Shown here in pieces: positions 56,037 to 64,000 of a DNA stretch of 64,000 nt. The notes below the pieces were generated by a model. It was not told the origin of the DNA and ran no database searches. It saw only the letters and a list, made by a program, of their open reading frames with translations. A program made the position numbers and the translations under genes. The DNA comes from Corynebacterium deserti GIMN1.010 (lineage in GTDB: Bacteria; Actinomycetota; Actinomycetes; Mycobacteriales; Mycobacteriaceae). The stretch spans positions 62,001 through 126,000 of the forward strand of contig NZ_CP009220.1 of NCBI RefSeq assembly GCF_001277995.1, in the 5' to 3' direction. Position 1 is the stretch's first letter. Each line of letters starts with the position of its first letter.

Positions 56037-56603
56037 TTAACCCTCGCAGGTGTCGGTTTCCTTAGATTTTTCACCAAGGAAGAGTTCTCGGTAATACTGC
56101 TCAGCCACGTCGTGTACGGTCGCAGAAACCAAGTCTCTTGAGAACCGGTAAATGCGCCACTGCACCCATGCTCTGCGTACTGCATAGGCTGCGTAGGCTA
56201 CGAAGCCGACTAGAAAAACAGCCACGACAATGCTGTCAGTTTCCAAGACCCAATTGTTTGACAGGTACCAAAAACCGTATCCGATTGGGACGAGATTACT
56301 GAACATCTGAATGGTTGCCCCAACAGCAGGGTCGTTGTTGACCAAGTTGCGATGTGCGCTGCGGCAATCGGCTAGATCTCCGTAGAGAGCTAAGATGGAG
56401 TGCGACCAGGCGGATTTTCCCGCTTCTGAACTATCGGGGAATTCGTATTTTGACTCTAACGCCTTGAAACGAGCAAAAGACTCCTGGTACCTCTTAACGG
56501 TATCCCGATATTTAATGCCGGGCGAGGTGTACTTCCATTCGCGCGTGATAAGCGCGGGTATGCACAGCAGTAAAAGATTAATCAGGGAGTCTGTATCAAG
56601 CAT
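56037..56603 (-). CDS. Two-helix membrane protein of unknown function
   Basis: 188 residues starting MLDTDSLINLLLLCIPALI. A short hydrophobic N-terminus is followed by a soluble helical part with RYQESFARFKALESKYEF and GDLADCRSAHRNLVNN. Two adjacent membrane helices come next (about residues 98-113 and 122-142: FSNLVPIGYGFWYL and IVVAVFLVGFVAYAAYAV), then an Arg-rich, cytoplasmic-looking end (VRRAWVQWRIYRFSRDL). Base composition is clearly lower in GC than the surrounding metal-resistance genes, suggesting a separate origin. I recognise no family, although the layout recalls small two-helix effector proteins. Confidence 0.6.
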   Translation of the reverse strand: MLDTDSLINLLLLCIPALITREWKYTSPGIKYRDTVKRYQESFARFKALESKYEFPDSSEAGKSAWSHSILALYGDLADCRSAHRNLVNNDPAVGATIQMFSNLVPIGYGFWYLSNNWVLETDSIVVAVFLVGFVAYAAYAVRRAWVQWRIYRFSRDLVSATVHDVAEQYYRELFLGEKSKETDTCEG

Positions 56604-56809
56604 GCGCTAAGGATACGGGACGCAACAGGGCTGTCACGTCCGCGACGGTTGTAAGCCTAGCCTATACCCTAATGAGACAGGCGGACATCGCGGATTCTCC
56701 CTGTGACTTGCAGCTTCGTTTGGCGGTTTTTCCGCAGCTTCGAATGGCGGTTCAGTCGACGCCGATGGCAACACCTGGATAGGCCACCCGGGCGCTCGGG
56801 ATGGGCTTA

Positions 56810-57406
56810 TTAAATGCCGAAGGCGCCGCCGCTGACGAGGATGAAGATGCCCAGGCCGATCAGGACGATCGGGAACAGCACGTGCTCCCAGCGCTCAAGG
56901 ACTTCTGCGATGGGCGGTCGGGTGGCCACGAACTTTGCCAGCAGGACCAGGCCTGCCACCAGGACGAGGAAAACGATGCAGTAGATGATGACGGCGGCAG
57001 TGTCCACGTTGAGGAAGACCGGGACGTAGACGCCGATATTGTCGCCACCGTTGGCAAACGTCACACCGGCGACGGTTAGCACACCCACCTTTTTCCCGGT
57101 GATCTTCGCATCATCATCGTCGTCATCATCGCTTCGCCAGGCCTGCCAGGCCGCCCATAGTCCCAGGGCCAGGGGAATTAGTCCGAAGTACGGGATCGCC
57201 TCAGCGGGTAGGAATGCTCCTGCCCCCAGCGTGACCAGGACTGCGGCCGCGAGGATGCCCATGAAGCCGAGGTACTGACCGGCCAGAATCCGAAGCGTGG
57301 TCCCTTTTTGCCCCGCCCCGCGGGCAAAAAACAGCGAGAGCACGATGATGTCGTCGATATTGGTGGCGATAAACAGACCAATCGCCGACAGTAGACCGGT
57401 TACCAC
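56810..57406 (-). CDS. cadD: CadD-family cadmium resistance transporter
   Basis: 198 residues from GTG 57404-57406, one base overlapping the regulator stop and behind AGGAGA. The family motif GLFIATNIDDIIVLSLFFARG opens the protein and recurs inverted as VTFANGGDNIGVYVPVF, the duplicated half-transporter design of LysE/CadD proteins. Six helices are visible. The cytoplasmic loop near residue 93 has seven consecutive aspartates (RSDDDDDDDAK), which could buffer metal ions. It most likely exports Cd(II), perhaps Zn(II). Translationally coupled to the ArsR-type gene before it. Confidence 0.88.
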   Translation of the reverse strand: MVTGLLSAIGLFIATNIDDIIVLSLFFARGAGQKGTTLRILAGQYLGFMGILAAAVLVTLGAGAFLPAEAIPYFGLIPLALGLWAAWQAWRSDDDDDDDAKITGKKVGVLTVAGVTFANGGDNIGVYVPVFLNVDTAAVIIYCIVFLVLVAGLVLLAKFVATRPPIAEVLERWEHVLFPIVLIGLGIFILVSGGAFGI

Positions 57407-57765
57407 TACGCACTCTCCTGTCCAGTGACACACCCAGGTACGGCGCATCCGGCGTCGATGCATTCGGCGTTGTCATCGACGGCCAGGGTGATATCCAGCA
57501 ACGCGTTCAACGCCTGCGCCAGATGAGCATCAACGATCTCGTAGCGGGTCTGTCGCCCCTGCGGTTCGGCAACAACAATTCCGCAGTCCCTCAGGCAGGC
57601 GAGATGGTTCGACACGTTCGAGCGCGTCAGTTCCAGATCCTGGGCGAGAGCGGCCGGGTAGGCCGGCCCCTCCAGCAGCGCCAGGAGAATGCGGGAACGA
57701 GTCGGATCCGCCATGGCCCGACCCAACCGGTTCATCACGTCTAGACGAGAAGCAATAGTCAGCAT
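57406..57765 (-). CDS. cmtR: CmtR-like ArsR-family metal sensor
   Basis: 119 residues from ATG 57763-57765; a longer open frame upstream lacks a ribosome site. The winged helix is PTRSRILLALLEGPAYPAALAQDLELTRSNVSNHLACLRDCGIVVAEPQGRQTRYEI. A cysteine in the recognition-helix area (LRDCG) and C-terminal cysteines (ECIDAGCAVPGC) match the Cd/Pb site style of mycobacterial CmtR (Cys57/61/102 type). It would repress itself and cadD and release on Cd(II) or Pb(II). The interrupted dyad around 57766-57790 (TGCTGAACTATACAGCTGTTGCTG) is a candidate operator. Confidence 0.85.
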   Translation of the reverse strand: MLTIASRLDVMNRLGRAMADPTRSRILLALLEGPAYPAALAQDLELTRSNVSNHLACLRDCGIVVAEPQGRQTRYEIVDAHLAQALNALLDITLAVDDNAECIDAGCAVPGCVTGQESA

Positions 57766-58011
57766 GTGCTGAACTATACAGCTGTTGCTGAACCAACTTC
57801 GACATGGGGTGGCGTCGTTGCTAGAGGTCGTCTGCACTTTCAGGCTGAGGCCTTCACTGCGCAGGAAGGAAGCGGCTGCCTAGTTGCGGTGTTCCCGACT
57901 TGATTTAAAGGTGAGGGCTATTGCCGGCAGCTTCCGGCCCAGGCCAGTGGCGGCCCACGTACCGATCAAGGTGTCCCACTTCCAATGATGTGGGGCACGT
58001 TGAAATGCTCT

Positions 58012-58644
58012 TTAGCTCTGGATGGTTTCCCAGAGTCCACTGACACGGTCGTCGATCTCCGCGATGATCTCGCGAACCTTCTCCGGCGTCTCATCGGTGG
58101 GATCAGTCAGTTCCCAGTCCAGATAGTGCTTACCGGGATAGATCGGGCACACGTCCCCACAGCCCATGGTGATGACATAATCGGCGGCACGAACCACATC
58201 ATCGGTCAGCGGCTTCGGGAAAGCCCCGGCCAGGTCGATGCCACGCTCGGCCAGGACGTCCAGCACGACCGGGTGGACCTCGGAGGCCGGCAACGAACCC
58301 GCAGAGCGTACCTCCACGGATTTCCCGGCGTAGTGGGACAGCAAGGCCGAGGCGATCTGAGAGCGGCCAGCGTTATGGACACAGACGAACAGCACCTGCG
58401 GGACCGTCTTTTCGATCTTGCCCTCAGCCAGCGCCAGCGCCCGGAGACGGTCCTTGGCGAAGCGCTCCGCCAAGATAGGCAGGTGGGTGCGGATCTTGGC
58501 GGTGCGTGCCAGGGAGATATAGGACTCGAAGACGTAGCGCTCAATGGTCTCCGCAGAGAACGTTCCCTGGTAGGTGCGGGCGAGCCCTTCGGTGATGCGG
58601 GTCAGGATCTTGGTGTGCAGTTCCGGGGTTTCGGTGGTGGACAT
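58012..58644 (-). CDS. arsC: Thioredoxin-type arsenate reductase with N-terminal helix bundle
   Basis: 210 residues from ATG 58644. The first ~80 residues form a helical extension (LHTKILTRITEGLARTYQGTF, YISLARTAKIRTHL), followed by a low-molecular-weight phosphatase fold. The P-loop VLFVCVHNAGRSQIASALL is a CX5R-type loop with the first redox cysteine. VITMGCGDVCPIYPGKHYLDWELTDP supplies the two further cysteines that form the disulfide cascade. This three-cysteine plus helix-bundle design matches C. glutamicum ArsC1' (thioredoxin-dependent, established as I recall). Last gene of the acr3-arsC-arsC-arsC run on the minus strand. Confidence 0.88.
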   Translation of the reverse strand: MSTTETPELHTKILTRITEGLARTYQGTFSAETIERYVFESYISLARTAKIRTHLPILAERFAKDRLRALALAEGKIEKTVPQVLFVCVHNAGRSQIASALLSHYAGKSVEVRSAGSLPASEVHPVVLDVLAERGIDLAGAFPKPLTDDVVRAADYVITMGCGDVCPIYPGKHYLDWELTDPTDETPEKVREIIAEIDDRVSGLWETIQS

Positions 58645-58696
58645 GACAGACCTTTCCAAAGCAGTAAGGGGAGCGAAAGAGCTGGAGGGAAAAAGG

Positions 58697-59149
58697 TTAG
58701 TTCGAAGAAGAGCCGGAGAAATCAGTGATCAGTTCGGAGACGAGCCCCTGGACCCGGGTGTCGATGTCATCGCGGATCAGGCGCATGCGTTCCACTCCTT
58801 CGATGTGACGCTCCGAGGGCTCGTCGGTGACCCAGCGTTCCAGGGTGCCGCGCGCGTCGTCGGACATCTCCAGCTGGGCATCGGTACCGAGGACAATGAC
58901 CCGGTCGACCGTGCGCAGTAGCTGCGGATCAATAGGTGTCGGGGTTTCGCCGGACATATCCGCCCCCATTTCGGCGATGACCTGGGTGGCCTGGCGGCTG
59001 ACCTGGGAGTCTGGGGAGGTGCCAGCGGAGTGGATGGTGAGGAGATCACCGGCATACTTGGTTGCCAAAGCAGCAGCCATCTGGGACTTGCCTGCGTTGT
59101 GGACACAGATAAACAACACGCTGAGTGTGGGCTGTAGTGGTGCGGTCAC
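58697..59149 (-). CDS. arsC: Arsenate reductase, mycothiol/mycoredoxin type (copy B)
   Basis: 150 residues. The P-loop is [19 protein letters not shown]: the catalytic cysteine is present, but Lys-Ser stands where classic phosphatases have Arg-Ser. The later cysteine pair of thioredoxin-linked ArsC is absent. This single-cysteine form is that of corynebacterial ArsC1/ArsC2, which join arsenate to mycothiol and are reset by mycoredoxin (established). It is a close paralogue of the next upstream gene; shared segments include IHSAGT, IDPQLLR/IDPELLR, and [20 protein letters not shown]. It lies 29 nt after copy A. Confidence 0.88.
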   Translation of the reverse strand: MTAPLQPTLSVLFICVHNAGKSQMAAALATKYAGDLLTIHSAGTSPDSQVSRQATQVIAEMGADMSGETPTPIDPQLLRTVDRVIVLGTDAQLEMSDDARGTLERWVTDEPSERHIEGVERMRLIRDDIDTRVQGLVSELITDFSGSSSN

Positions 59150-59178
59150 GGCAGGACCTTTCGGCTGGCAGGTGGGGG

Positions 59179-59598
59179 TTAGTTGCTGGTGAGGTCGGTG
59201 ATCAGGCCCTGTACCCGGTTGTCGATGTCATCGCGGACCAGTCGCATGCGCTCCAGGCCTTCGATGCCGCGCTCGGAGGGCTCATCGGTGAGCCAGCGCT
59301 CCAGGGCGCCCCGGGCGTCGGCGGGCAGCTCCACCTGGGCATCGGCACCCAGGACAATCACCCGGTCGACGCCGCGGAGCAGCTCCGGGTCGATGCCCTT
59401 CGGGGTGCCCTGGGACATGTCGGCCCCAGCTTCGGCGATGACCTCGATGGAGGCGGCATTGAGCTTGGTGCCGGGCTTGGTGCCGGCGGAATGGATCTCC
59501 AGCTGGTCACCGGCGTGCTTGTTGGCCAGGGCGGCGGCCATCTGGGACTTGCCGCCGTTGCCGACGCAGAGGAAGAGAACGGAAGGTTTGGTGCTCAT
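59179..59598 (-). CDS. arsC: Arsenate reductase, mycothiol/mycoredoxin type (copy A)
   Basis: 139 residues. The P-loop is [25 protein letters not shown] with a single catalytic cysteine. Typical later motifs are [15 protein letters not shown] and [31 protein letters not shown]. No second redox cysteine is present, so mycothiol plus mycoredoxin is the expected reductant system. Its ATG overlaps the acr3 stop by 4 nt, so it is the reductase most tightly coupled to export. It is duplicated downstream as copy B. Confidence 0.9.
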   Translation of the reverse strand: MSTKPSVLFLCVGNGGKSQMAAALANKHAGDQLEIHSAGTKPGTKLNAASIEVIAEAGADMSQGTPKGIDPELLRGVDRVIVLGADAQVELPADARGALERWLTDEPSERGIEGLERMRLVRDDIDNRVQGLITDLTSN

Positions 59599-60728
59599 GA
59601 GGTGATGGACTCCTTGGAAGTGGTGTTATCGCGAGCGGTACTTGACCGGGTAGGGGGCAGGGTGGGATCCCCGGGGAAGAGCTTCGGTCCCAGCCACAGC
59701 ATGACGTAGACCAGGCCGACGAGCACAGGGATCTCGATCAACGGGCCGATCGTACCGGCCAATGCCTGAGCGGAGGTCGCGCCGAAAGTGCCGATCGACA
59801 CCGCAATGGCGAGTTCGAAGTTGTTGCCCGCAGCGGTGAACGACACGGAAGCCGACTGGGCGTAGCTCATGCCCGAGGCCTTGGACGCAGCCAGGGAGAT
59901 GGCGAACATGCCGACGAAGTAGATCAACAGCGGTACCGCAAGACGCACCACGGTCCAGGGCTGGGAGGTGATCTGCTCTCCCTGCAGAGAAAACAGCAGG
60001 ACGATGGTATACAGCAGGCCGATTAAGGACAACGGGGAGATGGCGGGCAGGAATTTGTTCTCGTACCAACCACGCCCCTTGACCTTCTCGCCGATGATCC
60101 GGGACAGCACACCGGCCAGCAACGGGATGCCGAGGAAGACGAGCACCGAGGTGACAATCGACCAGAAGGAGAACTCCGCCGAGGTGGTCTCCAGACCCAG
60201 CCAGGAGGGCAGGACCTGCAGGTAGAACCAGCCCAGCACACCGAACATGGTGACCTGGAAGACGGAGTTGACCGCCACCAGCACGGCGGTGGCCTCCCGG
60301 TCACCGCAGGACATGTCCGACCAGACGAGCACCATGGCGATGCAGCGGGCCAGGCCGACGATGATCAGGCCGGTGCGCAGTTCCGGTTCGTCCGGCAGGA
60401 AGGTCCAGGCCAGGGCGAACATCAGTGCCGGGCCCACGATCCAGTTGAGAATGAGTGAAACACTCATCAGGCGTTTGTCAGCGGCGATTTCTTTGGTCTT
60501 GTCGTAGCGGACCTTGGCCAGCGGTGGGTACATCATCACCAGCAGGCCCAGGGCGATCGGCAGGGAGATCCCACCGACCTCCATGGAACCGAGGAAGGGG
60601 GCCAGTCCGGGGAAGCCGCGGCCCAGAAGGAGGCCGAGCGCCATGGCGAGGATGATCCAGATCGGAATATATTTGTCGAGGAAGGAAATATGGGCGGGTT
60701 GAGCCCGGGTCTGGGTGGGTGCGGTCAT
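59595..60728 (-). CDS. acr3: Acr3-type arsenite efflux permease
   Basis: 377 residues, ten predicted helices. Acr3 marks: [22 protein letters not shown] near the start, [14 protein letters not shown], and [31 protein letters not shown], which carries the essential cysteine of helix 4. [20 protein letters not shown] lies in helix 9. It exports arsenite driven by the proton gradient, and is of the Acr3 rather than the ArsB family. First gene of the minus-strand ars run, divergent from arsR with 82 bp between starts. Confidence 0.95.
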   Translation of the reverse strand: MTAPTQTRAQPAHISFLDKYIPIWIILAMALGLLLGRGFPGLAPFLGSMEVGGISLPIALGLLVMMYPPLAKVRYDKTKEIAADKRLMSVSLILNWIVGPALMFALAWTFLPDEPELRTGLIIVGLARCIAMVLVWSDMSCGDREATAVLVAVNSVFQVTMFGVLGWFYLQVLPSWLGLETTSAEFSFWSIVTSVLVFLGIPLLAGVLSRIIGEKVKGRGWYENKFLPAISPLSLIGLLYTIVLLFSLQGEQITSQPWTVVRLAVPLLIYFVGMFAISLAASKASGMSYAQSASVSFTAAGNNFELAIAVSIGTFGATSAQALAGTIGPLIEIPVLVGLVYVMLWLGPKLFPGDPTLPPTRSSTARDNTTSKESITS

Positions 60729-60744
60729 GCGTCACCTCTCGGTA

Positions 60745-60764
60745 GTATTGATGTTTATCAATAC
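60745..60764. promoter_or_regulatory. ArsR operator between acr3 and arsR
   Basis: GTATTGATGTTTATCAATAC is a perfect 8-bp dyad with a 4-bp centre, in the 82-bp gap between the divergent genes. A second, looser half-site pair (ATCGATGCTCGTCAATATA) follows at 60781-60799, closer to arsR. TTGAT/ATCAA half-sites are typical for ArsR repressors; one dimer could shut both directions. Confidence 0.8.
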
Positions 60765-60810
60765 TCAAACTACTTCCTTAATCGATGCTCGTCAATATAT
60801 AGTGGTGGGT

Positions 60811-61158
60811 ATGATGACCGCACAGATTCTTCCCCTGACCGACCTGTCCGAGTGTTGCACGCTCGGCGCCGGCCCGCTTAATGATGATGAGGCCACCCGC
60901 TACGCCGCGCTGTTTAAGGTGCTGGCTGAGCCGGTGCGTCTGCGGATTCTGTCCCAGTTGGCCGCCGGTGGGTGTGGCCCGGTCAGTGTTAATGAGCTCA
61001 CGGAACTGATGGGGTTGAGTCAGCCGACGATTTCGCATCACCTGAAGAAGATGACCGAAGCGGGCCTGCTGGAGCGCACGCGTGAGGGACGCACGGTATT
61101 GCACCGGGTGCGTCCGGCGCTGTTCGCCGAGCTGCGCACCGTCTTGCAGATCGGCTGA
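60811..61158 (+). CDS. arsR: Arsenite-responsive ArsR repressor (C15/C16/C55 type)
   Basis: 115 residues from ATG 60811 (MMTAQILPLTDLSECCTLG). Counting from this start places cysteines at positions 15, 16 and 55 (AAGGCGPV), exactly the As(III) site described for C. glutamicum ArsR1. That both supports the start and predicts arsenite/antimonite sensing. The winged helix is VSVNELTELMGLSQPTISHHLKKMTEAGLLERTREGRTVLHRV. Divergent from acr3 and 8 nt before arsO, with which it probably shares an mRNA. Confidence 0.93.
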   Translation: MMTAQILPLTDLSECCTLGAGPLNDDEATRYAALFKVLAEPVRLRILSQLAAGGCGPVSVNELTELMGLSQPTISHHLKKMTEAGLLERTREGRTVLHRVRPALFAELRTVLQIG

Positions 61159-61166
61159 TCGCACCC

Positions 61167-62171
61167 ATGGCAGAGCACAGCGACGACAGCTACGAAGCGA
61201 TCATTATCGGCGGTGGCCAGTCGGGACTGGCCACCGCCTACTACCTGCTGCGGGCAGGCGTGAAGACCCTGGTCCTGGATGACCAGCCTGCCCCCGGCGG
61301 GGGTTGGCGGCATGTGTGGCCGTCGATGACGTTGTTTTCTACCGCGGAGTTTTCCAACCTGCCGGGTTGGCCCATGCCCGACTATGACGGGTTTCCCCCG
61401 GCTTCCCATGTGGTGGACTATCTCAGTGCCTATGAGCGGCGCTACCGCATCCCGGTGGAACGCCCCGTCCATGTGGACCGGATCGACTTCGACGATGATT
61501 GCTACCGCATCCGGGCTGGAGCGCAGTCCTGGACGGCGGACAATATTGTCGCGGCCACCGGCACCTGGTCCGCCCCCTTCGCCCCGTCGTATCCTGGAAC
61601 GTTCGCCGGCACTCACTGGCACTCGGCGAATTACCCCGGGATCGCACCCTTCCAGGGTAAGCGTGTCGCAGTGGTCGGTGGGGCGAACTCCGGCGCCCAG
61701 ATCGCCGCGGAATTAAGCCGCGTGGCCGAGGTGACCTGGTACACCCGCGAGCAACCACGCTGGATGCCTGATGAGGTCGATGGCCGGGTGCTGTTTCGCC
61801 GCAACCGGCAGCGCGCCCTGGCCATTGGGCGCGGGGAACCGGATCCCGGGGCAGACTCGGAGCTCGGCGATATTGTCGTCCTGCCCGAGGTCCGTGCCGC
61901 CAGGGATTCCGGGCGCCTAAAGGCCACCCCGATGTTTAGCTCACTGGATGAGGTCGAGGCTGATCACCTGATCTGGTGCACCGGGTTTCGCCCGGCGATT
62001 GGGCCGGTGCGCCGGCTGCTGGAAAACGGGAAACCACAATACCCGGGTCTGCATGTGGTCGGTTACGGCGACTGGACGGGCCCGGGGGCGGCGACGATCA
62101 CCGGTGTCGGCCCCTACGCCAAAAAGGCCGCCCGCGACATTGCCGACTCTGTCGGCAAGACCGTGAAGTGA
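61167..62171 (+). CDS. arsO: ArsO-type flavin monooxygenase
   Basis: 334 residues starting 8 nt after arsR. The FAD motif is AIIIGGGQSGLATAYYLLRAG, the NADPH motif is VAVVGGANSGAQIAAELSRVA, and the late FAD contact is YGDWTGPGAATITGVGPYAKKAA. Between them lie FSTAEFSNLPGWPMP and ATGTWSAP, as in small flavin-containing monooxygenases. Proteins with this layout next to arsR are annotated ArsO and associated with arsenic, but the reaction is not firmly known. All nucleotide-binding glycines are intact, unlike the related gene at the right edge. Confidence 0.82.
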   Translation: MAEHSDDSYEAIIIGGGQSGLATAYYLLRAGVKTLVLDDQPAPGGGWRHVWPSMTLFSTAEFSNLPGWPMPDYDGFPPASHVVDYLSAYERRYRIPVERPVHVDRIDFDDDCYRIRAGAQSWTADNIVAATGTWSAPFAPSYPGTFAGTHWHSANYPGIAPFQGKRVAVVGGANSGAQIAAELSRVAEVTWYTREQPRWMPDEVDGRVLFRRNRQRALAIGRGEPDPGADSELGDIVVLPEVRAARDSGRLKATPMFSSLDEVEADHLIWCTGFRPAIGPVRRLLENGKPQYPGLHVVGYGDWTGPGAATITGVGPYAKKAARDIADSVGKTVK

Positions 62172-62209
62172 CCCGCCCCACCAGCCACAGGGGCGAGGTG
62201 ACAAGGCTC

Positions 62210-62572
62210 TTAGCCCAGGTCGAGCACGGAGCGCAGCTCCTGAAACGCTGCCGGGATAACCGTGTAGTACGCCCACTTGCCCCGCTGCTCCCGGGCCAGC
62301 AGGCCGGCGTCAACCAGCTTGGTCGTGTGATGACTCACGGTGGACTGATTAACCCCCAGTGGGCCGGTCAGATCGCAGGCACACACAGCCTCACACCCCT
62401 GGGAGGCGATATGCGACAGCAGGCGCAGGCGGGTGGGATCGGCCAGTGCCTTGAGCATCACCGCCAAGCGCTGCGCGCGGGAGGTATCGAGGGGCCCGCA
62501 CGACAGGGAACAACACTCCCGACCATCACCGTGGTCGGGGCAGACGACCAGTTCTTCTAGCGCAGCACTCAT
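62210..62572 (-). CDS. Second ArsR-family metalloregulator, cysteine-rich
   Basis: 120 residues from ATG 62572; an in-frame ATG 15 nt earlier (62585-62587) is possible, but it overlaps the operator-like dyad. The winged helix is DPTRLRLLSHIASQG followed by CDLTGPLGVNQSTVSHHTTKLVDAGLLAREQRGKWAYYTV. Cysteines are abundant: CPDHGDGRECCSLSCGPLD in the N-terminal arm and CEAVCACDL at the helix ahead of recognition. The latter is the classic ELCVCDL-type As(III) site of ArsR. It faces arsO tail to tail and is divergent from the broken flavoprotein, which it presumably controlled. Confidence 0.88.
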   Translation of the reverse strand: MSAALEELVVCPDHGDGRECCSLSCGPLDTSRAQRLAVMLKALADPTRLRLLSHIASQGCEAVCACDLTGPLGVNQSTVSHHTTKLVDAGLLAREQRGKWAYYTVIPAAFQELRSVLDLG

Positions 62573-62586
62573 GCCCCCATCATACA

Positions 62587-62600
62587 TTGACGACTGTCAA
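62587..62600. promoter_or_regulatory. Operator-like dyad for the second ArsR
   Basis: TTGACGACTGTCAA is an inverted repeat of TTGAC with a 4-bp centre, immediately upstream of the minus-strand arsR and about 85 bp before the plus-strand flavoprotein gene. The form resembles ArsR-type half-sites (TTGA/TCAA) as at 60745-60764. Confidence 0.65.
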
Positions 62601-62685
62601 AGTGAAGCCTACGGTAGACATTGGCAACCATCGATATGACGAGGCCACCACTTCACCACTGATCCGCATAGGAGATATCACCGCA

Positions 62686-64000
62686 ATGGCAACACCTCTG
62701 GATACGACATCTGCCCCTGATCCGGTCGTGGTGATCGCCGCCGCCCACCTACACGAACGCGGCCTACCCTTCCGGGTGGTCGAGCAGGGCCCGCAGGCCG
62801 GGGCGGCGATTGCCCAGTGGGGGCACACCCGGTTGTTCTCGCCCTGGGAGTACAACATCGACACCGCCGCCCGTCGCCTGTTGGAGCGCCACGACTGGAG
62901 CGCGCCACAGGATGAGGTCCTGCCCACCGGCCACGAGCTGTCCGCCGAGTATCTCGCCCCTGGCGGCAACTCCGGAGATCGCCCCGGCGATCAGCTACGA
63001 CACCCGGGTGGTGGCCATCTCCCGACTGGGCATGGACAAGACCCGCACCGCGAACCGGGCAACCACCCCGTTCATCGCCCGCGTCGAGCACGACGGTGGC
63101 ACGGTCGAGGATATTCAGGCCGCGGCAGTCATCGACTCCTCTGGCACCTGGTCGACCCCCAACCCGCTGGGCCAGGCCGGCCTGATAGCCCCAGGGGAGT
63201 ATAAGTCCCGCGAGCAGGGCCTGATCACCCAGACCCTGCCTGACGTGCTGGGCCGAGACCGCGAACGCTTCGCCGGCAAGCACATCCTGGTCGTGGGTGC
63301 CGGGCACTCCGCGGCCAATACCCTGCTGGAGTTAGGTGAGCTCGCTGAGCAGAACCCGGACACCCGGATCAGTTGGGCGGTGCGCTCGGCGGATGTCACC
63401 CACGTCTACGGCGGTGAGGCCAACGACGAGCTGGCCGCCCGCGGGGCACTGGGCTCGCGCCTGCGCCAGCTGGTGGACGCAGGACGTATCACCGTCCACA
63501 CCTCCCTGACGATCACCGCCTTCGACACTCAAGGCGACCGGCTGCAGGTCCATGGCACCACCCCGGAGGGGGAGAAAATCATTGAGGTCGACACGCTGGT
63601 ACCGGCCACGGGTTTCCGCCCGGACCTGAGCATCCTATCGGAGCTGCGGCTGGCCTTGGACCCGGCCGTGGAGGCCCCGGCCCAGCTAGGGCCGCTGATT
63701 GACTCCGAGTTCCACAGCTGTGGCTCGGTGGAACCCCACGGTGAGAAGGTACTGGCCCACCCAGAGGACAATTTCTATATCGCCGGAATGAAAAGCTATG
63801 GCCGCGCCCCGACTTTCCTTATGGCCACCGGCTATGAGCAGGTCCGCTCGATTGTTGCGGCCTTGGCTGGGGGCCAGGAATCTGCTGACGCGGTGCACCT
63901 GGATCTACCCGAAACCGGGGTATGTACCACGGATCTGGGTGGGAGCTGCGACGTGCCGGCACCTGCTGGGGTGGTCTCGGAGGAGTCGTCCTCGCAGGGG
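62686..64000 (+). pseudogene. Flavoprotein oxidoreductase of the arsenic island, frame-broken, runs off the window
   Basis: ATG 62686 (MATPLDTTSAPDPVVVI) lies 11 nt after GGAG. The first part reads AAAHLHERGLPFRVVEQGPQAG, WGHTRLFSPWEYNID and ends at HELSAEYLAP. The frame then shifts near 62958 to continue with SYDTRVVAISRLG, AAVIDSSGTWSTPNPLG, ILVVGAGHSAANTLLELG (intact NADPH motif), VDTLVPATGFRPDLS and FYIAGMKSYGRAPTFLMATGYEQVRS. VVVI joins directly to AAAHLHERG, so the FAD-binding GxGPxG segment expected here is missing, roughly eight codons. Two independent lesions argue for a pseudogene. It continues beyond 64000. The intact ancestor would be a thioredoxin-reductase/FMO-like enzyme of ars islands. 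Confidence 0.75.

Overview
The window reads as a chromosome segment of a Corynebacterium close to C. glutamicum. The gene content and order of the first 36 kb (citrate transporter with CitAB, bioB with a BsaP-type partner, an rRNA operon, ureABCEFGD behind a MarR-type regulator, an AMP nucleosidase) match what I know of that clade. The operators I can read (BioQ-, AmtR-, CopR- and CsoR-like) and an ArsR with cysteines at 15, 16 and 55 fit the same assignment. I cannot fix the species; a sister species of the C. glutamicum group is equally possible.

Region 1 (1-36.2 kb) is mostly core chromosome: the 3' end of a PhoH-type gene; citH on the minus strand facing citAB; a hydroxyacid dehydrogenase; a small membrane protein; bioB, bsaP and a CHY zinc-finger gene; a complete rrn operon (16S-23S-5S, no spacer tRNA); a secreted protein; a sirtuin; two tandem lipases; a barrel protein and an amidohydrolase overlapping by 4 nt; a decayed gntP; the urease regulator and operon; a broken alpha/beta hydrolase; and a minus-strand run of HSP90-like ATPase, two TPR proteins and an MFS transporter, divergent from amn.

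Region 2 (36.3-40.05 kb) is a scar of IS6-family elements: a 128-bp non-autonomous derivative, a long palindrome, and two degenerate IS copies in opposite orientation around a Tat-exported acetamidase/formamidase-type lipoprotein. The right-hand copy has cut a lipoprotein gene of the next operon just after its signal peptide.

Region 3 (40.0-64 kb) is visibly more GC-rich and looks like an imported resistance and detoxification island. It holds copper genes (multicopper oxidase and CueP, divergent from CopRS, CopZ, a CPH-type P1B ATPase and a YdhK-type lipoprotein). Next comes a formaldehyde module: an MDR dehydrogenase, an unusual ATPase-like/LuxR regulator, hexulose-phosphate isomerase and synthase, a mycothiol-dependent formaldehyde dehydrogenase and an MBL hydrolase. 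Two CBU_0592-like membrane proteins follow, then cadmium genes (CadD with a CmtR-like regulator). The arsenic genes are a thioredoxin-type ArsC, two ArsC of mycothiol/mycoredoxin type, Acr3, ArsR, ArsO, a second ArsR, and a frame-broken flavoprotein running off the end. Formaldehyde enters the mycothiol route to formate or is fixed onto ribulose-5-phosphate. Copper is sensed by CopS and probably by a CsoR encoded elsewhere, then exported or oxidised. Arsenate is reduced by three reductases and exported by Acr3.

I see no CRISPR array, tRNA or prophage. The most unusual items are the HSP90-like/TPR/TPR operon, the HATPase-LuxR regulator of the formaldehyde module, and the layered IS6 debris.
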